DNA of 64,000 nt from Cenococcum geophilum 1.58 (lineage: Eukaryota; Ascomycota; Dothideomycetes; Gloniales; Gloniaceae). The stretch is from positions 277,514 through 341,513 of the forward strand of contig KV748275.1 in assembly GCA_001692895.1 (NCBI GenBank), written 5' to 3'. Under the pieces are notes generated by a model. That model saw only the letters and a list, made by a program, of their open reading frames with translations, was not told the DNA's origin and did no database searches. The translations under genes and the position numbers were made by a program. Every line of letters begins with the position of its first letter. Position 1 is the first letter of the stretch. Below are positions 24,700 through 38,170 of the stretch, in pieces.

Positions 24700-27600
24700 T
24701 TAAATTTCTTTAAGGGTCTAAGGCTCTACTACTGGCTCCCTTTAGTCCCGTAGGCCTCTACTTTTCCTAATTATTAGCTGCTTAATCCTAGTATACTTAG
24801 CTTGCTCTTTAGCTAATGCCTAGTTCGCTTTTTATCTTTAATATACTATAAACACATATTTTCTAGGCATTCCTACTACTATTATCCGTCTAAGCATTCT
24901 TCCATAAGGAATCTTCCTAGTTAAAGTATTACGCTTCCTTCCTCTTAGACCTCTACTAGATGCTATCCATATATATATTTAGCATTCCTATACTATTGCT
25001 TATCTGTCATTTAGTATATTCTCGTAGGGTATTTCCAATTCTTTTCCTTTGGATTCTTGTGCATTTCGTATATATTATCCATATACGCAATCTATAATAA
25101 CGTATAGTGTGCTAGGTACTTTAGGTTAACTCTTAGCTTATCTTTATCCCTAAGTTTAAACCTTTATTATGCTAATCTAAACGTTATAACTTTATTCGCA
25201 GGTACTAAGATACGTCTTTCACTTCTCTAGTCCTCTAAACGTTCCTTTAGATCCTTTAATATTATAATTAAGGCTCCTTTAATATGCGTTATGGCCTTTT
25301 CTATAATTAGGTGGTCCTAAATAACTTTTTTATTCAACCACATATAGAAATCTTCCTACTTATTATTATGCCTTTGCTTATACTACTTTTGGTATAGCTA
25401 CTAGAGTATATACGGTCTGTTTATAAGGAAGTATCTTCTTATTACTATATCGTAACAGCCCTTTATATATCGTTCTTCGAACCTAGTTAAAATCCCTAAA
25501 TCCTCTTTACTTTTTAGTTTAATAAGCTACTTGGCTTTTAGTATACCTACTCTTAGCCTATTAGTAATTCTTTATACTAGTGCTCTGTCCTTTATACGTC
25601 CTAATATACTAGATCTCTTATCTAGTTTCTGTTCTTGCTATGCAATAATTCTTTACCTAAACTCTTCTATAGTTTCTTTTAGTTTGCACCTTATGCTCTA
25701 ATCCTTAAAATCATCTTACTTCTTAATCCTAGTATCGAACTTTCGATCTTTAGGCTGAATACTACGTTCCCCTAGTAAGTCTTCTGGGTCTATATATCTG
25801 TCTCCTAGTCTAACTGCTATTTGTATTGTAGATTCTCTAATCTATAAAGAAGCTCCTTGCCTCTTATCTATAGGTGCCCTTATTTATACTCCGAAATCTT
25901 AGTCCCTTAGATTTTTTAATCCTAAGCTTACTTCTAACTTAAGCTTGGCTCCCGCCTTAGTTTAATTAGGCGTCCGTAGTGTTCTTATCTCGTCTTAAGA
26001 GTCTTAAATCTTACTTATTTTGTCTTAAGAGTTTTATATTTATGGGAAACTTTATCCTAAGCTTATTTATATATTTCTAAACTAAGCTGCTACCCTACTC
26101 CATCGGTTTTCGTCTATTATAGGTCCTAGGGTATACCTTATCTTATCTTAAGAATCTTAGTCGTCTTTTATCTTGTCTTAAGAATCTCAAGCCTTTAGCC
26201 TTTTGCCTTTATTAAGTGCCGAAGTGGTTCGCTGTCCTATTTCTCTTACGTCTTATAAAGCGATAGACATCGTATCTAGTAGGGTTTTAATCCCTACTAA
26301 TATTCCTTATTCTGTAGTGGAATCATCCTCTACCTTTAGTATAATATCTCCGAGGTCTACTCGCTCCTAGTAAGCGGCCCTTATTACCTTATTGTTATGG
26401 AATGTTTTGCTTAGGTCAAATTTATCGTCCTTAATATCTAATCTGCGAACTAGTTTATTAGTTCTTCTGCATCCTATAGGTGCTAGCTCTTATAGCCAAT
26501 AGCTTGCGCTATACTTAGTGTCTTTATAAATTTAGTATACGTTATTATAATAAAACGCAAAACTTTTAATTAAATATTCTTTTGTTCCTCGTAGCATATT
26601 GTTGTCCCTCTATATATATATGTCGTCTACTAGTCTCGTGCCCTTTACTATATAGTAACTCTACCTACTTTTACAGTCTCTAATGTAATAACCCTATTTT
26701 CTATAATTTATATAAGCTCCTTCTTTAAACCATTTCTTTTACTATAGAGTCCGCCTAAATATCTTCTGCTGTTAAGATCCCTAATTTGGCCTTTACTCCT
26801 TAGACCTTTAATTACTTAATTCTTATCCTCTAGGTTTCTATAGTTTACTCTATCTCTTATAGGCTTCTTTAGTACCACTTAGGTCTATTAGCTCTACGCC
26901 ATACCATAGTTTCTAACTTAGCTTTTGTTATTGCGTATTCTACGCCTTATATAACTATAGAACTCTATCCTAGCCTCTCTTAGCCTATTCCCTTTAGTAG
27001 ATCTAATTATTAATCTTAATTACCTAATCTATTAGTTCCCTTAAGGTGTCCGCATCTTCTATTAGAATAATTACGTTCTAGACTTTAGCCTTAAGTCCCT
27101 GTTTGTACTATACCATAAGCGCCCTATTATTTTACTCTACTTATATTGCTAGTATCTAGAACTATATCGTATACTTAATTGCTAAAGTTTATTATACGAG
27201 GTTCTGGAGTTTTCTTTTCGCTATAGTTGTTTCTTCTAGGTCTCTAAATATCTGCGTAAGTTGTTCTGCAAATCCTTCCTAACTTAAGAATATAAATCGC
27301 ATATCTTAGTTAGTGGTTATTATTTTATTTACCTATATCTCTATAAGGTAAGGTTTAAACAACTTAAGTGCTTTTTCTAATAAGAATAGTCTTGTATAGG
27401 CTATTCGATCCACGGGTATAGGTAACTTTACTCTCTCCTATAAGACCTTAAAGTGCATTTATATAAGGAATCCTTTAAGCTTTAACCTTTTTCCTATAAA
27501 TCTCTTAATTAATAGTAGCTTAATCTTTACTACTCCTATTCTATTAAGTCTTTCTTCTAATACTATATTATTAGCTGTTAGCTAGTTAACTATTTCCTAT

Positions 27601-27716
27601 AGCTGTCCGACCGTTACAGGTTACTGTAAGTTAGTATCTACCATACTGGTATCACCTCCTGTCCTTAAAGTAGTTGCTGCCATTAATGGCGTTATGGTAG
27701 CTGCTTTTAGTAGCAT
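24700..27716 (-). pseudogene. gag: Gypsy-C gag (unusually long), RIP-inactivated
   Basis: The ATG at 27714-27716 (- strand) opens MLLKAATITPLMAATTLRTG. A zinc knuckle near 26690-26740 reads YINYRK then GYYIRDC: two Cys and the His are now Tyr and only the last Cys remains. About 2 kb of coding-like sequence lies between the knuckle and the protease, making this Gag roughly 950-1000 residues, long for the family. The extra region is charged (many Lys, Arg, Asp, Glu) and has no motif I recognise. The gag-pol split is approximate. Confidence 0.8.
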
Positions 27717-27760
27717 ATTGTTTAACTTCTTATATTAATACTATAACTAGGTAGTAATTA

Positions 27761-28185
27761 TATAACGGAACCTTGTAGCAAGAACTATAATAGGCTCGTT
27801 ATTGGGCTAGGTATATAGGAAATGCAAGTATAAAAGTTAAGAACGTAATAATAACTGGTGGAGTAGTTGCCTAATAGATTAACTCTAATTATATTCTAAG
27901 AATTACTATAAAGAAGGAACTATTTAGGTAGGGACTGAGGGTCCTTAAATATATAACCGTACTCCTATAAAATCCTTCTTGTACGTAATATACGTCTTAT
28001 ATATAAGGTACGTAAGTTCCTTTTGTTCCTCTCGTTTAATATATAGCATATTATATAACCTTAGTTACCATTCCTTGTTATATAGTTCTATCGGCTCTAT
28101 TTTGGACCGTGCCTAAATTAACCAACTAGCTTCTTCCGTCTCTTCTCTAAGTAGTTATAACATTGTACTTAAAGCGTCCGTAACA
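27761..28185 (-). repeat. Gypsy-C 5' LTR (right)
   Basis: 425 bp; the first bases TATAACGG are a RIP-altered TGTAACGG. It ends GTCCGTAACA, followed by ATTAT. Confidence 0.93.
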
Positions 28186-28190
28186 ATTAT

Positions 28191-30950
28191 AGGTAGTAAT
28201 TCTAATTAGTTATCCTAATAGTAGTCTATAAAGGGGCGTAGTTGCTAATTAAAATACTAGTTTATAATCTTAGTTTAGCTATCCATCTAAGGGTAAAATA
28301 TAGTAGAGAGTTTAATCTTAATCCTAAGGATACGGTAGAGTTCGTTTTAGAAATCTAATATAAACTAAGGACTATAGTTAGAAATAATTAATTTAGGGGC
28401 ACCGTAAAATTAATAAATGCTATTAATATAGAGGCGGGCTATATCCTTTATAGCTATAGTCTTAAAATAAGGGAGGGAGATGAATTACTTATATAGCCGG
28501 TTAATTAGTACAAAGGCCGTATTATAGCCGTAGGCGTCCTTTAGAAATAACTTAAAGTCCATTATAATATATTGCTAAAGGCGTTCTAGAATAGGCAGTA
28601 GTTATAACTACCTAGGGGTTTAATTCCTAGGAGTATCTATACGTTTATAGGCGTGGCAGTTTCCAATAAATCGTTTTATATTAGATAGGAGTCCTTACTA
28701 GTAATAACGAGGCGCTAGTAGTTAGTAGGTTTTATCTTAACTAGGGTATACTATAGAGACTTAATAGTAGGCTTCGCGGATTAGCTCTATCTGTAGGTTA
28801 TTAATATCTAGGACTATAATCCGTTCCTGGTATAAAAGCAGTCCTTCTTCTATTTTTGGGTTGGGGTTACCTTTTATAGCTTAGTTATGGAGGGCTTTTA
28901 GAAAGTTAGCCATGCGGTTTATAGTTAGGATACGGTTAACTAGCCCTATTAGTTTATCTAAGACTTCTCCTTTTAAGGGTGCTAACTTATTCCGTTTAGA
29001 GTTTAATTCTTTAAGAATCTATAGGTTAAGCTATTTGGGGTAAAGGAGGGCGTGTGTCCAGTATTAAGTCTTTAGCTTATTCTAAGGTTTTATATCTTAT
29101 TTCCTTCGGGTTAATATATTAGCTTTAGTATTTAGCTTACTAGAACAATATATAATTATAAAAAAGAATTAGAAAAGTATTTTGGCCTAGTAGGCTTATT
29201 ATCTAGTAAGTTACTTTATAGTTATAAAATACTCTAGGGCTTTATAATCCATATATATTTTAATTTAAGAGTTAGTGCCTTTAAGCTCTGCGCGCTATTA
29301 GGATAATAATTAGATAATAGCTAGCATTTCTTTATTGTATACTTTATAGTTATACTTAGCCAGGTCTATTATTATTTTAAAAAAAAAGGCGATAGGGTAC
29401 TATTTGCCGTCTAAATATAGCTGTAATAGGATTCCCGCTATAACTCTATTAAAAGTGTCTGTCTCTAGCATTAATTTAAGGTCTAAATTATAGTAATAAA
29501 GAATTAAAACAGAGATAAGCTAATCTTTTAACTCCCTAAAGGCTTCTATATAGTTATTATTAAAGATAAAAGGCGTATCTTTCCGGGTAAATTATATAAG
29601 AGGCTTTGCTACCATTTTATAGTTATAGATAAACTAATAATAGAAGTTATAAAAACTAAGGAAGAATTAGATCCTTTTTATAGTATAAGGGGGTTTCTAG
29701 TTACAGATTACTTCGACCTTCTTTAGATTAACTTTAATTCCGTTTATAGTAATAATAAACCTAAGGTACTTTATATACTTTACCCTAAATTTATATTTCT
29801 TAATATTAACTTATAAGCCTACATTCTATAGTCTTTTTAAAACCTTCTTAATATAAACCTAGTGCTTTAGTTTATTGTCTAAGTATATAATAATATCGTC
29901 TAGGTATACTATATAGAATTCATTAAGGTAGTTAAATAGGACGTCATTTATATACCTTTAGTATATAGTAGGCCTATTTATAAGTCTAAAAGAAAGGACT
30001 TTATATTTATAGGACCCGTAACGGATATAAAATAGGTAAAGTAAAAGGGGCTTAACTTGGCTTAATAAACCCTTTATTAAGGTTATTAATTAAGTACTAC
30101 TTAGTTACTTTTAGCTTATCTATTAATTATTAGTAAAGGGGGCTAAAGCCTAGCAAGTTATTGGCTTCCAATTAAATCTTATAGTTGTATATTTAGTAAG
30201 GTGGTAACGTATCTAAAGCCGTCTTTAAGAATGCATCCTTATAATTTGTGTAAATAGTAAAAAGGAGGCGTTTAACTAGTTCCTCGTTAGTTTCCTTAGC
30301 TAGCTTTTCCTCCCTATTATTAATAATTTAATTAATCTTATATAGGCTTATTATAAAGACCTTATTATCTTTCTGGTATATATTAAAGTAAAACGCTATA
30401 GCGCTAATTATAGTAATGTCTACTATAAGGGGGCTATATAATAATAAGGATATATGCAACTTTAGGGGCTTCTAGGGTATTAGCGCTATTGTTACTCCTT
30501 TTAGCTCCTATTACATCTTTTAGAGGTTATCCCTTATATCTTATTAGTACGTTCTTTTCCATACTAGTCAGATTTACGCAATTTAAACGTCGTCTATATT
30601 ACTATCTATCCCGCTTCTATATATAGAGTTTTTATTAATTATAGCGCTTTAGGAAAGTATCTTTACTAGTATAAAAGAGTTCCTTCCGGCCTTATAACGG
30701 GCATCTTCTTAGGTAAAGGCTAGGTTATAATTAGTTACATCCTACTATAGTGGTGTAATTTAGCCCCTAGATTTAATATCTAGATTAGGTATAGTTTTGG
30801 GAGAGCCTAGGCCTTCTATAAGTTATATAGATCGGTCTAAAGCCTTTAGAGTCTTTAATAACTTAGATAGGTATAAGGGATATAAAATACACTCTTTTCT
30901 TCTCTTCTTACTAACTACTTTCCTATTAATTTCTATTGATTAACTACAAC
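28191..30950 (-). pseudogene. pol: Gypsy-H pol, RT to integrase; RT catalytic box preserved
   Basis: Reading leftward on the - strand: an RT lead-in (IVDITIISAIAFYFNIYQK), the RT core with VYLDDIIIY (29895-29906), RNase H starting LETDT, then the integrase catalytic region joining the piece beyond Gypsy-C. Unlike Gypsy-A, B, C and D, both RT aspartates and the first RNase H aspartate are intact, although many TAA/TAG codons still break the frame. I could not find protease or gag to the right of about 30950, so the 5' end looks deleted. Confidence 0.82.
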
Positions 30951-31457
30951 CGACTAACCGACCTAATAGCACTGTAACTTCCTATTTAAGAGGGACCGCG
31001 TATACTACTATATATAGCATTCCACGTGGGAATAACGGCAAGCTCTTTAGATTAAAAGTCCAGCGCTATATACACAGGAGACGTATAGGAACGCGCTATA
31101 GCCATAAAAGGACCGAAAACTGTTAAGTTACCATTACTAGAAGTCGTTAAGTTACTAATAGGTGCGGAAATTGAGTACGGAACTACTAGCGACGTACGCG
31201 TAGGCATCACCATTATTAAGATAAATTAATAACACTTTTGGAGATTGTTATTTAAGACCTATAGTAGACGGAATAGATAACTAGGGGTAGGAATATAAGT
31301 ATGGGGTATAGCAGGATAGAGGATAAAAGAGAGGGTTATAATGCATTAGGACCAGCAAAAAGAAGTCTTTAATTTTTTATTTAATATATTTGCAACAGTC
31401 TATATAATTCTTTTAGCATTTATATAAGCCTCCCTTAAATCTATAAGAGTAATAGCG
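30951..31457. other. Unassigned stretch, possible leader or LTR of element J
   Basis: No gene is seen. It starts near TGTAACTTCC, contains TATTTAAGAG, and runs up to the J gag ATG. It could be the 5' LTR and leader of J, but no second copy is present to prove it. Confidence 0.35.
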
Positions 31458-32286
31458 ATGGGACCAATAAAGGGAATACTAGGGATGCTAGGCCTATTTT
31501 ATAATGACGGTAAAGAAGGAAGTAGGCAGCCTATTAACCTATAAAGTTTTCTTAACCTAGAGGATGTGGTACTAGACCTAACTCCTATAACGTCTAGAAC
31601 CGATAACCTTTAGTAAAAAGAGGATAAAAACTAGGAGGTTAACTTGCCTACTCTAGGAGAAACTGCTAGTCCGTTACCTTATAATAAACTATTAATAGAA
31701 TAAGATAAGGTATATATTATAGCCTAACCTATACCAGCTCTAGGGACTTTAGGAACTCTTTACTTTATAGGATAAAACGTATTATAATTTATTAAACGGT
31801 ATAAGTAACTATATATTTAACACTGTGTTATAAACGATAAGAAGTATTAAGGACTTCTAGAATATTATAACTATTAAATAGGGACCTAAATCCAAAGTCT
31901 GCTTAAGTTTATTATTAGCAGATAGATAAAACTCGTAAGAAAGCTTTAGACAAACTACTAAGGAAGTAACTACTTTTAATAAGTTAAGATAGTAGAATTC
32001 TTAAAAGCGTATATACTATAGTACAGGAATAACCCACCTAATAGTATACGTAAGTACTATAGATAATTTATACTAATTTCCTAAAAGGTTACTAAAGCTA
32101 GTAATTTGGAAAACTATAAATAAGGATACTGGTTTATAAAAGGACTTTTATTTAAATATTAAAAAATACTATAACTAAAACAGGAGCTGACCTGAATAGA
32201 TAAGAGTCTTTTAACTTTTACCTGCTAAGAAGGGCTATAGAAGATAGGCTTAATTCGCATAAGGGCGTAGACCGCTTATTAATAAT
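31458..32286 (+). pseudogene. gag: Element J gag, N-terminal part
   Basis: The ATG at 31458 opens MGPIKGILGMLGLFYNDGKE. Later segments read QFIKRYKQLYIQHC (with RIP stops), IGTQIQSLLKFIISRQIKL and PPNSIRKYYRQFIPI, of the kind found in fungal gypsy Gag capsid domains. TAA/TAG codons fall at likely Gln sites. The frame is interrupted at 32286 by Copia-I and resumes at 38553. I am fairly sure of Gag, less sure of the family. Confidence 0.7.
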
Positions 32287-32472
32287 TGTTGGAAACACAG
32301 GGTGACTTACCAATAACGACTACTCGAGTAGGGTTACAGTGATGTTGGTTGATTCTTATTAATAGGAATAAGAAAAGGGGTAAGGAACTTAAGGTTCCTT
32401 ACCACGCTAGGGCCACGTCGACACGTGACGGTAATATGCTTCATGCGACGGCAATTTGCCTTATTCCCGACA
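32287..32472 (-). repeat. Copia-I 3' LTR (left)
   Basis: 186 bp, TG to CA. A purine-rich tract (AAAAAGAAGAG on the - strand) lies just inside it. Confidence 0.92.
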
Positions 32473-32636
32473 CTAGCAACTCTTCTTTTTGTAGTTGCTA
32501 TATATATATATACAAACAGACAGTATATAATAATACTAGATAATATATAATAAAACTAGACAATATATAATAAAACTAGACGATATATAATAATGCAGCA
32601 GTTGGTAGAATTTAGTAGATAACGCGAAGACGGGTA

Positions 32637-32715
32637 GGCCGCTAAGACGCTAGTAGTAAGCAAGCCAATAGCAATTTTCCACACTGGGCATGGAAAATCC
32701 TAATTGGTTAGCAGA
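32637..32715 (-). other. 3'-region hairpin cassette (copy in Copia-I)
   Basis: The arms ATTTTCCA (32674-32681) and TGGAAAAT (32691-32698) form a hairpin flanked by GGCCGCTAAGACGCTAG on one side and TAATTGGTTAG on the other. The same block, in the same orientation relative to the coding strand, lies in Copia-K (40637-40710) and Copia-E (62391-62467), between pol and the 3' LTR. Confidence 0.75.
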
Positions 32716-32879
32716 AGTCCACACCGCCACCTAAATTAATTAGGCGCGGCGCTCTTAGCAAGGATCTAACTAATTAGACAACTTTAACCGGCGGTTAAAG
32801 TTCTATAAGATCTTAACTTCTCTAAATTTCCCTCTTAACCTAACCTTCAACTTATATATATAGAGTATTTATATTAATA

Positions 32880-35800
32880 AACGTCTCTAGTGCCTTATTT
32901 GGGTTTACCTTTGTTATCGCATCTACTAGGTTATTTTAGCCATTAATCTATTAGATCTTAAAGAGTTCTTAACGCTTATAGGACTGCTAAAGTGCTATAA
33001 TATTAATTATAAGACGCTTCTCCTTTATAGTACTAAGCTTAACTAAATACTTATAGAGGGAATATAAGTTGGTGTATATAATTATAGGAATAGCGGGAAG
33101 TTTAAGCCGGTCTGTAATTATCTTAAAGGTAGTTCTAATTGCAATTGCTATATTAACTCCGCCAACCATTCTATATATCTCTAACGCTAGAACGCTTTAA
33201 GTAATGCGCTTACTCTTAGTTAAGCTCTAATAAATAAGGTTGCCGTAGATTATAAAGTTATTCTCTCCAGTAGATTCGTTCGCGATAATAATCTTATATT
33301 TTAGCTAGGAGCTAAAATCTTTATTATTTATAAACGATCCATTAATAAATACGAAGAGCTTAGCGGTAGGAAGGCTAATAAGCACGTAAAGTAGTCCCCT
33401 ATCGAGATGGTTTATTTACTAGAAAAAACGCTTATTTAGGGCAAGAACGTTATCCTTAGTTGGTTTCTGGTATTAAGCGGCAATAGAGAGATTAAAGGAA
33501 GCCTTAGGTTAATAGATAGAAGCCACATAAGCTCCGTAAGCGCGTTGCTCTATATATCCTTACTTTAGAGAATTAACGTTAATAACGTTAATCTTCTTGC
33601 CTTAACCCTTCTAGCGTAGAGCAATGGAGCCCTTATTTAGGGAGAGGATACATCCATTAAAGAGTAATAGTATTACTAAGTTAAGTCTTTCCTTTAGCTT
33701 TGCTATAAGATTTGCCTTTACTAGCTTATCTTCTTTAAGAGCTAAAAATTGGTTGTCTCCTAAGATAATTATATCATCTATTTATATACCGACGATTCTA
33801 AATAAAGTTCCTATAGTTGTAATAAGGAAGCAGGGATTAAATATAAAAGTAGTTATCAAAAGCTTCTCCTTATAGTGCTTGCTGTAGGTAGCCCACTAAT
33901 AAGTTCCTACCTCTGCGATTCTATATAATGGCTTAAGTACAACTATAATCGTATCCTCGGGATATTGGTAGCGAATTTACTCTAGAAGGTATGCTAGTAT
34001 TAAGCGCTAAAGGCGCGTCTCTAATTAGGTGTAGGCCTAAGTAATATCTTATAGGTAAACCGCTATCCTATTCTTTATTAAGGAGGGAGCTAGTATAATA
34101 ATAACTTATTAACTAGCTCGTTAAATTATAGGGGATTATATAAAGATTACTTCCTTACCGTTATCGTTATAACCTTAAATAACTAGCCTTAACTTCTTAA
34201 ATAGGGTATTAGTAGCTTTACCTTTAATCTTATTAACTATTCTTAACTTAAATATACGGACTCCATCGAACTTAGTAGGGTCGTATTTCTTGAATTTAAA
34301 GACTCCTCTTATAATGAGACCGTCGATCTCCTACTTGTTAGATGCTTAGAAAGGAACTCCTAGAGTTATAATACGGCCTTCTTTTTAGAGCTATTTTATA
34401 AGTTTAAAGTCAGCCTTCTCTTTAGCTGTTATAAAGGCCATTAATAGTTTATCTCTATTCTTAATAGCGGTAACAAATTGCTCTTCGAAATTAATAAGAT
34501 GTTAGCGATTTTATAATCCCTTTAGGCGACCTCTACCGCGTCATAGTTGCGGTACGTCTACTACAATTATATTAGAATTGCCTTCGCCTTCTAGAGCACG
34601 TTAATTGTAGTTCTCCTTTAGGGTATCCTCTAGAGTATCCTATAAAGGCTCGGAGCTGTTATTCCTATAATAGGGCTTAACAATAGTTAAGTGGAATTAA
34701 GTGGGTCTATAGGGTATCTAAAGAGTATAAGTTTAACTATCGATTATAATGAGTTTATATAGGCCTAACCATCCTCCCTTTTTACGCCATACGCGTACCT
34801 CTAATTAGAGTGGCAGATTAAGCGTAGTTAAGGTATTTAGGCCATTTCTTATTCCTAGTGCGTTATTAACCTAGCGCGTAGTATAGAGACGTTGTACCTC
34901 CTTTATTGCCTTGCGAATAGCCTTAGCTTATTATACAATAGAGGGAGATAGTAGAGAATTATTAGTTATTTAAGGGTAGGCGCTAAAGACTAGCAATATA
35001 GGTATAAGCCTATCTGGGCTAGTGGTATTATTAATAGCCTTAACAGCCATCTATAGGATAAGCTCTTCGCTAGTACCCTCTAGTTCTAAAGAAATAATCT
35101 TATATACGTGGCGTAATAGCGTATAATATTGTTTTACTTTTCCGACACTATTATATGCCTTAACGGGGACTTCCTTAACCTTAATTATTATTGCCTTTAC
35201 CTATTGTTAAAACTCCGTAGATAAGAAGTTCTTTCCTATATTATAAACAATTTAATTAGGGGGTTTTAGGTAGATATTAATCTAGCATAATTAAAGAGTA
35301 TCCTATGCGTTCCTAGCTAATATATCTTTTAAAAAGCGTACGGCTTAGAAGGAGGTTAAGAAGTTAATAACTTAGAGTACTAGCTTGCCGCTAAGATATA
35401 TAACATCTATAATAATATAAAAGTTAAAGTTATAGTTGTTTTTAAGAGTAAACTTAAATCGGCTAGGGGACTTCTGGTTTATTTAGTAGTAATAGCAGTA
35501 CTTTATAAGATATTTAATTACCTTAACCTTAACTTTATAACCTACTCGCTAAAGGACCCTAAGTAATTAGTAAACAGATAGGTGGCCAAAACAACGGTGT
35601 AGTTAACGTAACTCTAACTCGGTTAGGTGGCTCTAAGCAACACTCCTTTCTAGCTGTTAAAGGAGTAACTAAAGGTAACCCTACTTGCGTATAACGGGCA
35701 CCTAACTATCTCCCTAAACAAGCATATTCTTAAGGTTATTAAGCTTAATACCTAATTTATTTATATCTTAGATGCAGAATAGGAATAGGGTATTCGCGGG

Positions 35801-37985
35801 GACAATGTAGAAAGTAATATATCCTAATGGGGTTTGGACCTTAATTATGCTAAAAGAGATTATAGTACCCTTGCTAAAGCGAATTGTATATTAGCCTACT
35901 GTTAATTAGTTAATCTAAATAGAGCTATTAAGCTGCTAAAGAGCTTAAACTTAAGGCTCTCCTACTATAGATACTCCTGCGGCTCTAGTATCTAGCATAA
36001 TGCTATAAAAGATGTTCGCTAAGTATCTATTATTAAAGGAGAACGCGGAACTTTCCTTTAGCTTATTAAAGATATCTAACTTTATAATAGAATAAAGCAT
36101 AAATTGGTTATTAAGGATAGCAACAGTTTATGTGCTATTTACCTTACTATACTCGGTAAAGTATTGGTCAGAAGAGTAGTCCTTAATTTTTATATCCATA
36201 AGGAGCTATTCGGCCTCATTAACTTCACCCTTAAGATCTTCTTCGCCTTTATATTAAACTAGGAAGTTTTAAAAGTAGGCCATAGTAACCTCTTAGTTTC
36301 TAACATTTCGTGCGCTTTGGCGAAACCTATTATATACCTCCTTTCGTCTATTAAGAGGGTATCTAGTTAACTAGCAATTTAGCTTCTTATAAACGTAGCA
36401 CTTCTTCTAATAATTGCTCCGAAGTAAACCTCTATAAGGACCTCCATAATTACCTTATAGTCGATGTTAATTATACCCTTTACCGTATCCCCTACCACGT
36501 CCACTATATATTTAATTAGTCCAGTTATAATTGTGTTAGTCAGCCAGGTTAATTAAGGTAGGTTAAAATTAGGCGTTAAATTACTATACTTCTTAAGAGC
36601 GTAGAGCGGTGCTAATAGAGGATCTTAATTAAGTATATACTTCTTCGTAAGTACTTACAGGGTTAAAGAGAGCAAAATTATATTCTTTAATACCTCGGCA
36701 TACGCTAATAACTTAATCGCGTAGGCTAAGGTCCTCTTAATATAATTTAGATAAACTACGCTAAATTATCTAAAGTTAATTAAAGAGCTTTTAAAGACAA
36801 TTAAGCCAAAAGACACCTGGGTTTATAGCAATAATTCTTAAAAAGGTAGTCTCTCTCTACTCTAACATATATTGCTACTTATTCTCTTCTATTTTAAAGT
36901 AGCATCTTATCTTATATATTATTTAGTTAAAATTATATCCTTTTCCTACCAAATAATCATAATAAAAGGTACTAGCGCGGCCCTTAAGCATAATGGAATA
37001 GGTGTTATAATATTAGTTAGGTTCTAGTCTAACCTTCTAGCAACAGTTATAGAAGATACGCAGCTTCGAATTAAGGATGTTATACAGTTCCCTACTAAAC
37101 TTCTTCTCCTAGTCCGCATAGAGCTTTATAAGCTCTATAAGCATTTTTAAGGTACCTCTAAGTAGTATTAGACCACGTTAAAATTATATTAAAGATTAAG
37201 GTAGGGATTGCTTTATAGGCTGCAGTAAAGATATAGGGCTTAGTAAAACACGGCATAGTACCTAATCTTCCTATAGTAAAGTTTAAAGGTTATTAAATCG
37301 CAAAGCAAGGGGATCTTGCGCTTACTCTTAAGGGGTAGTAGTTAACGTTGCTAGTTAAATTAGTAGATCCTAGGGAGCTAAAGATAGAGGTAGAAGTAAT
37401 AGATACGAAATATAAGAACTTATACCTAGAGTAATAGAATTAGAGCGCGTCTCTATTAGCGTATCGTTTAGATTCCATCATAAGTTAAGCTTCCTCTTAG
37501 TATATAGTTAGTGCTTAACCTCTTATAAAGTCCATTCGTGCTCTTCTTTTACGTTAATAACTTACTCCTAGATATTATCTCTAATAGTACCCCCATCTAT
37601 AGGAACAAATACTCCATTTTCCTAAAGGAAGTTATAGAAGTCTTATACAACATCCTTCTTCGCAAGAGCCTATATTTCCTTTATCCATCTAATAAAGTCC
37701 TCCTTCATACAACACCATAGCTCGGTATCGTTGTATTCGCTATCTATATAGTATACTATACGGTATACTAAGAATCCGTTTAGGTCCTATTCCTTAGCGT
37801 TTATAGGGTTAATATCTATATCCTACGTCTCCAGGTTAATGCTTTTCTCATACTTCTTTAGGTAGGTTAATGCCATAGTAGGTATAGAATTGACGGGGTA
37901 TTATACGTCAAAGGTAGGTAGGGTTTTTAGCTTTATAGAATCTCGTAGGTTTACTATCAAAAGGTAGGCAATTAAGATGTTGTTA
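32880..37985 (-). pseudogene. gag-pol: Copia-I gag-pol polyprotein, RIP-inactivated
   Basis: On the - strand the RT motif reads IDDIIILGDNQFLALKED (about 33730-33790), the copia-type TDDTLILGDE box with Thr turned to Ile but both Asp kept. The RNase H end reads TKEKRLIINIIAL, then NNLVDAITKTNPNKALETF (about 32890-33130). Integrase lies between about 35000 and 36400, and a gag-like part (MALTYLKKYEKSINLET near 37830-37880) lies at the right. TAA/TAG codons are frequent. The exact start is not clear. Confidence 0.82.
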
Positions 37986-38019
37986 ACGCGTTTCGGACGT
38001 TAACTTTAGGACCGTAGGT

Positions 38020-38170
38020 TTAGTGACACTTCTAACCTAAAGTACTCGACCAAATCTTCGTATGCGTAGTTGTTTAACGCATTTTAGATGTTAATTTTAG
38101 AACTATAGGTTTAGTAATACTTCTAACCTAAAGTACTTAACCAAATCTTCGTAAACGTAGTTATTCTATA
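38020..38170 (-). repeat. Tandem duplication near the Copia-I 5' end
   Basis: Two units of about 90 bp share GGTTTAGTxACACTTCTAACC and CCAAATCTTCGTA. They lie in the leader between gag and the right LTR. Confidence 0.65.

Larger units (their letters stand above)
20236..28185 (-). mobile_element. Gypsy-C: full-length Ty3/gypsy, - strand, TSD ATTAT
   Basis: 7950 bp, bounded by 425-bp LTRs that begin TGTAACGGAACC (left) or TATAACGGAACC (right) and end in GTCCGTAATA (left) or GTCCGTAACA (right). ATTAT lies at 20231-20235 and 28186-28190. It sits inside the integrase of Gypsy-H, whose frame resumes across the junction. It is the same family as Gypsy-D. N bases lie at about 22282-22307. Confidence 0.94.
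19225..30950 (-). mobile_element. Gypsy-H: chromodomain gypsy, - strand, 5' truncated, interrupted by Gypsy-C
   Basis: A LTR-like segment (about 19225-19435) and polypurine tract are followed rightward, on the - strand, by chromodomain, integrase, RNase H and RT. Gypsy-C splits the integrase region between 20235 and 28191, and the frame resumes on the far side of the ATTAT duplication. The order resembles Gypsy-A, but the sequence is a distinct family. I see no gag or second LTR to the right, so the 5' part seems lost near 30950. That limit is approximate. Confidence 0.8.

Noticed and set aside
33624..33875. + strand ORF of 83 codons
   Set aside because: It is antisense to the Copia-I reverse transcriptase core, which has clear motifs on the - strand.
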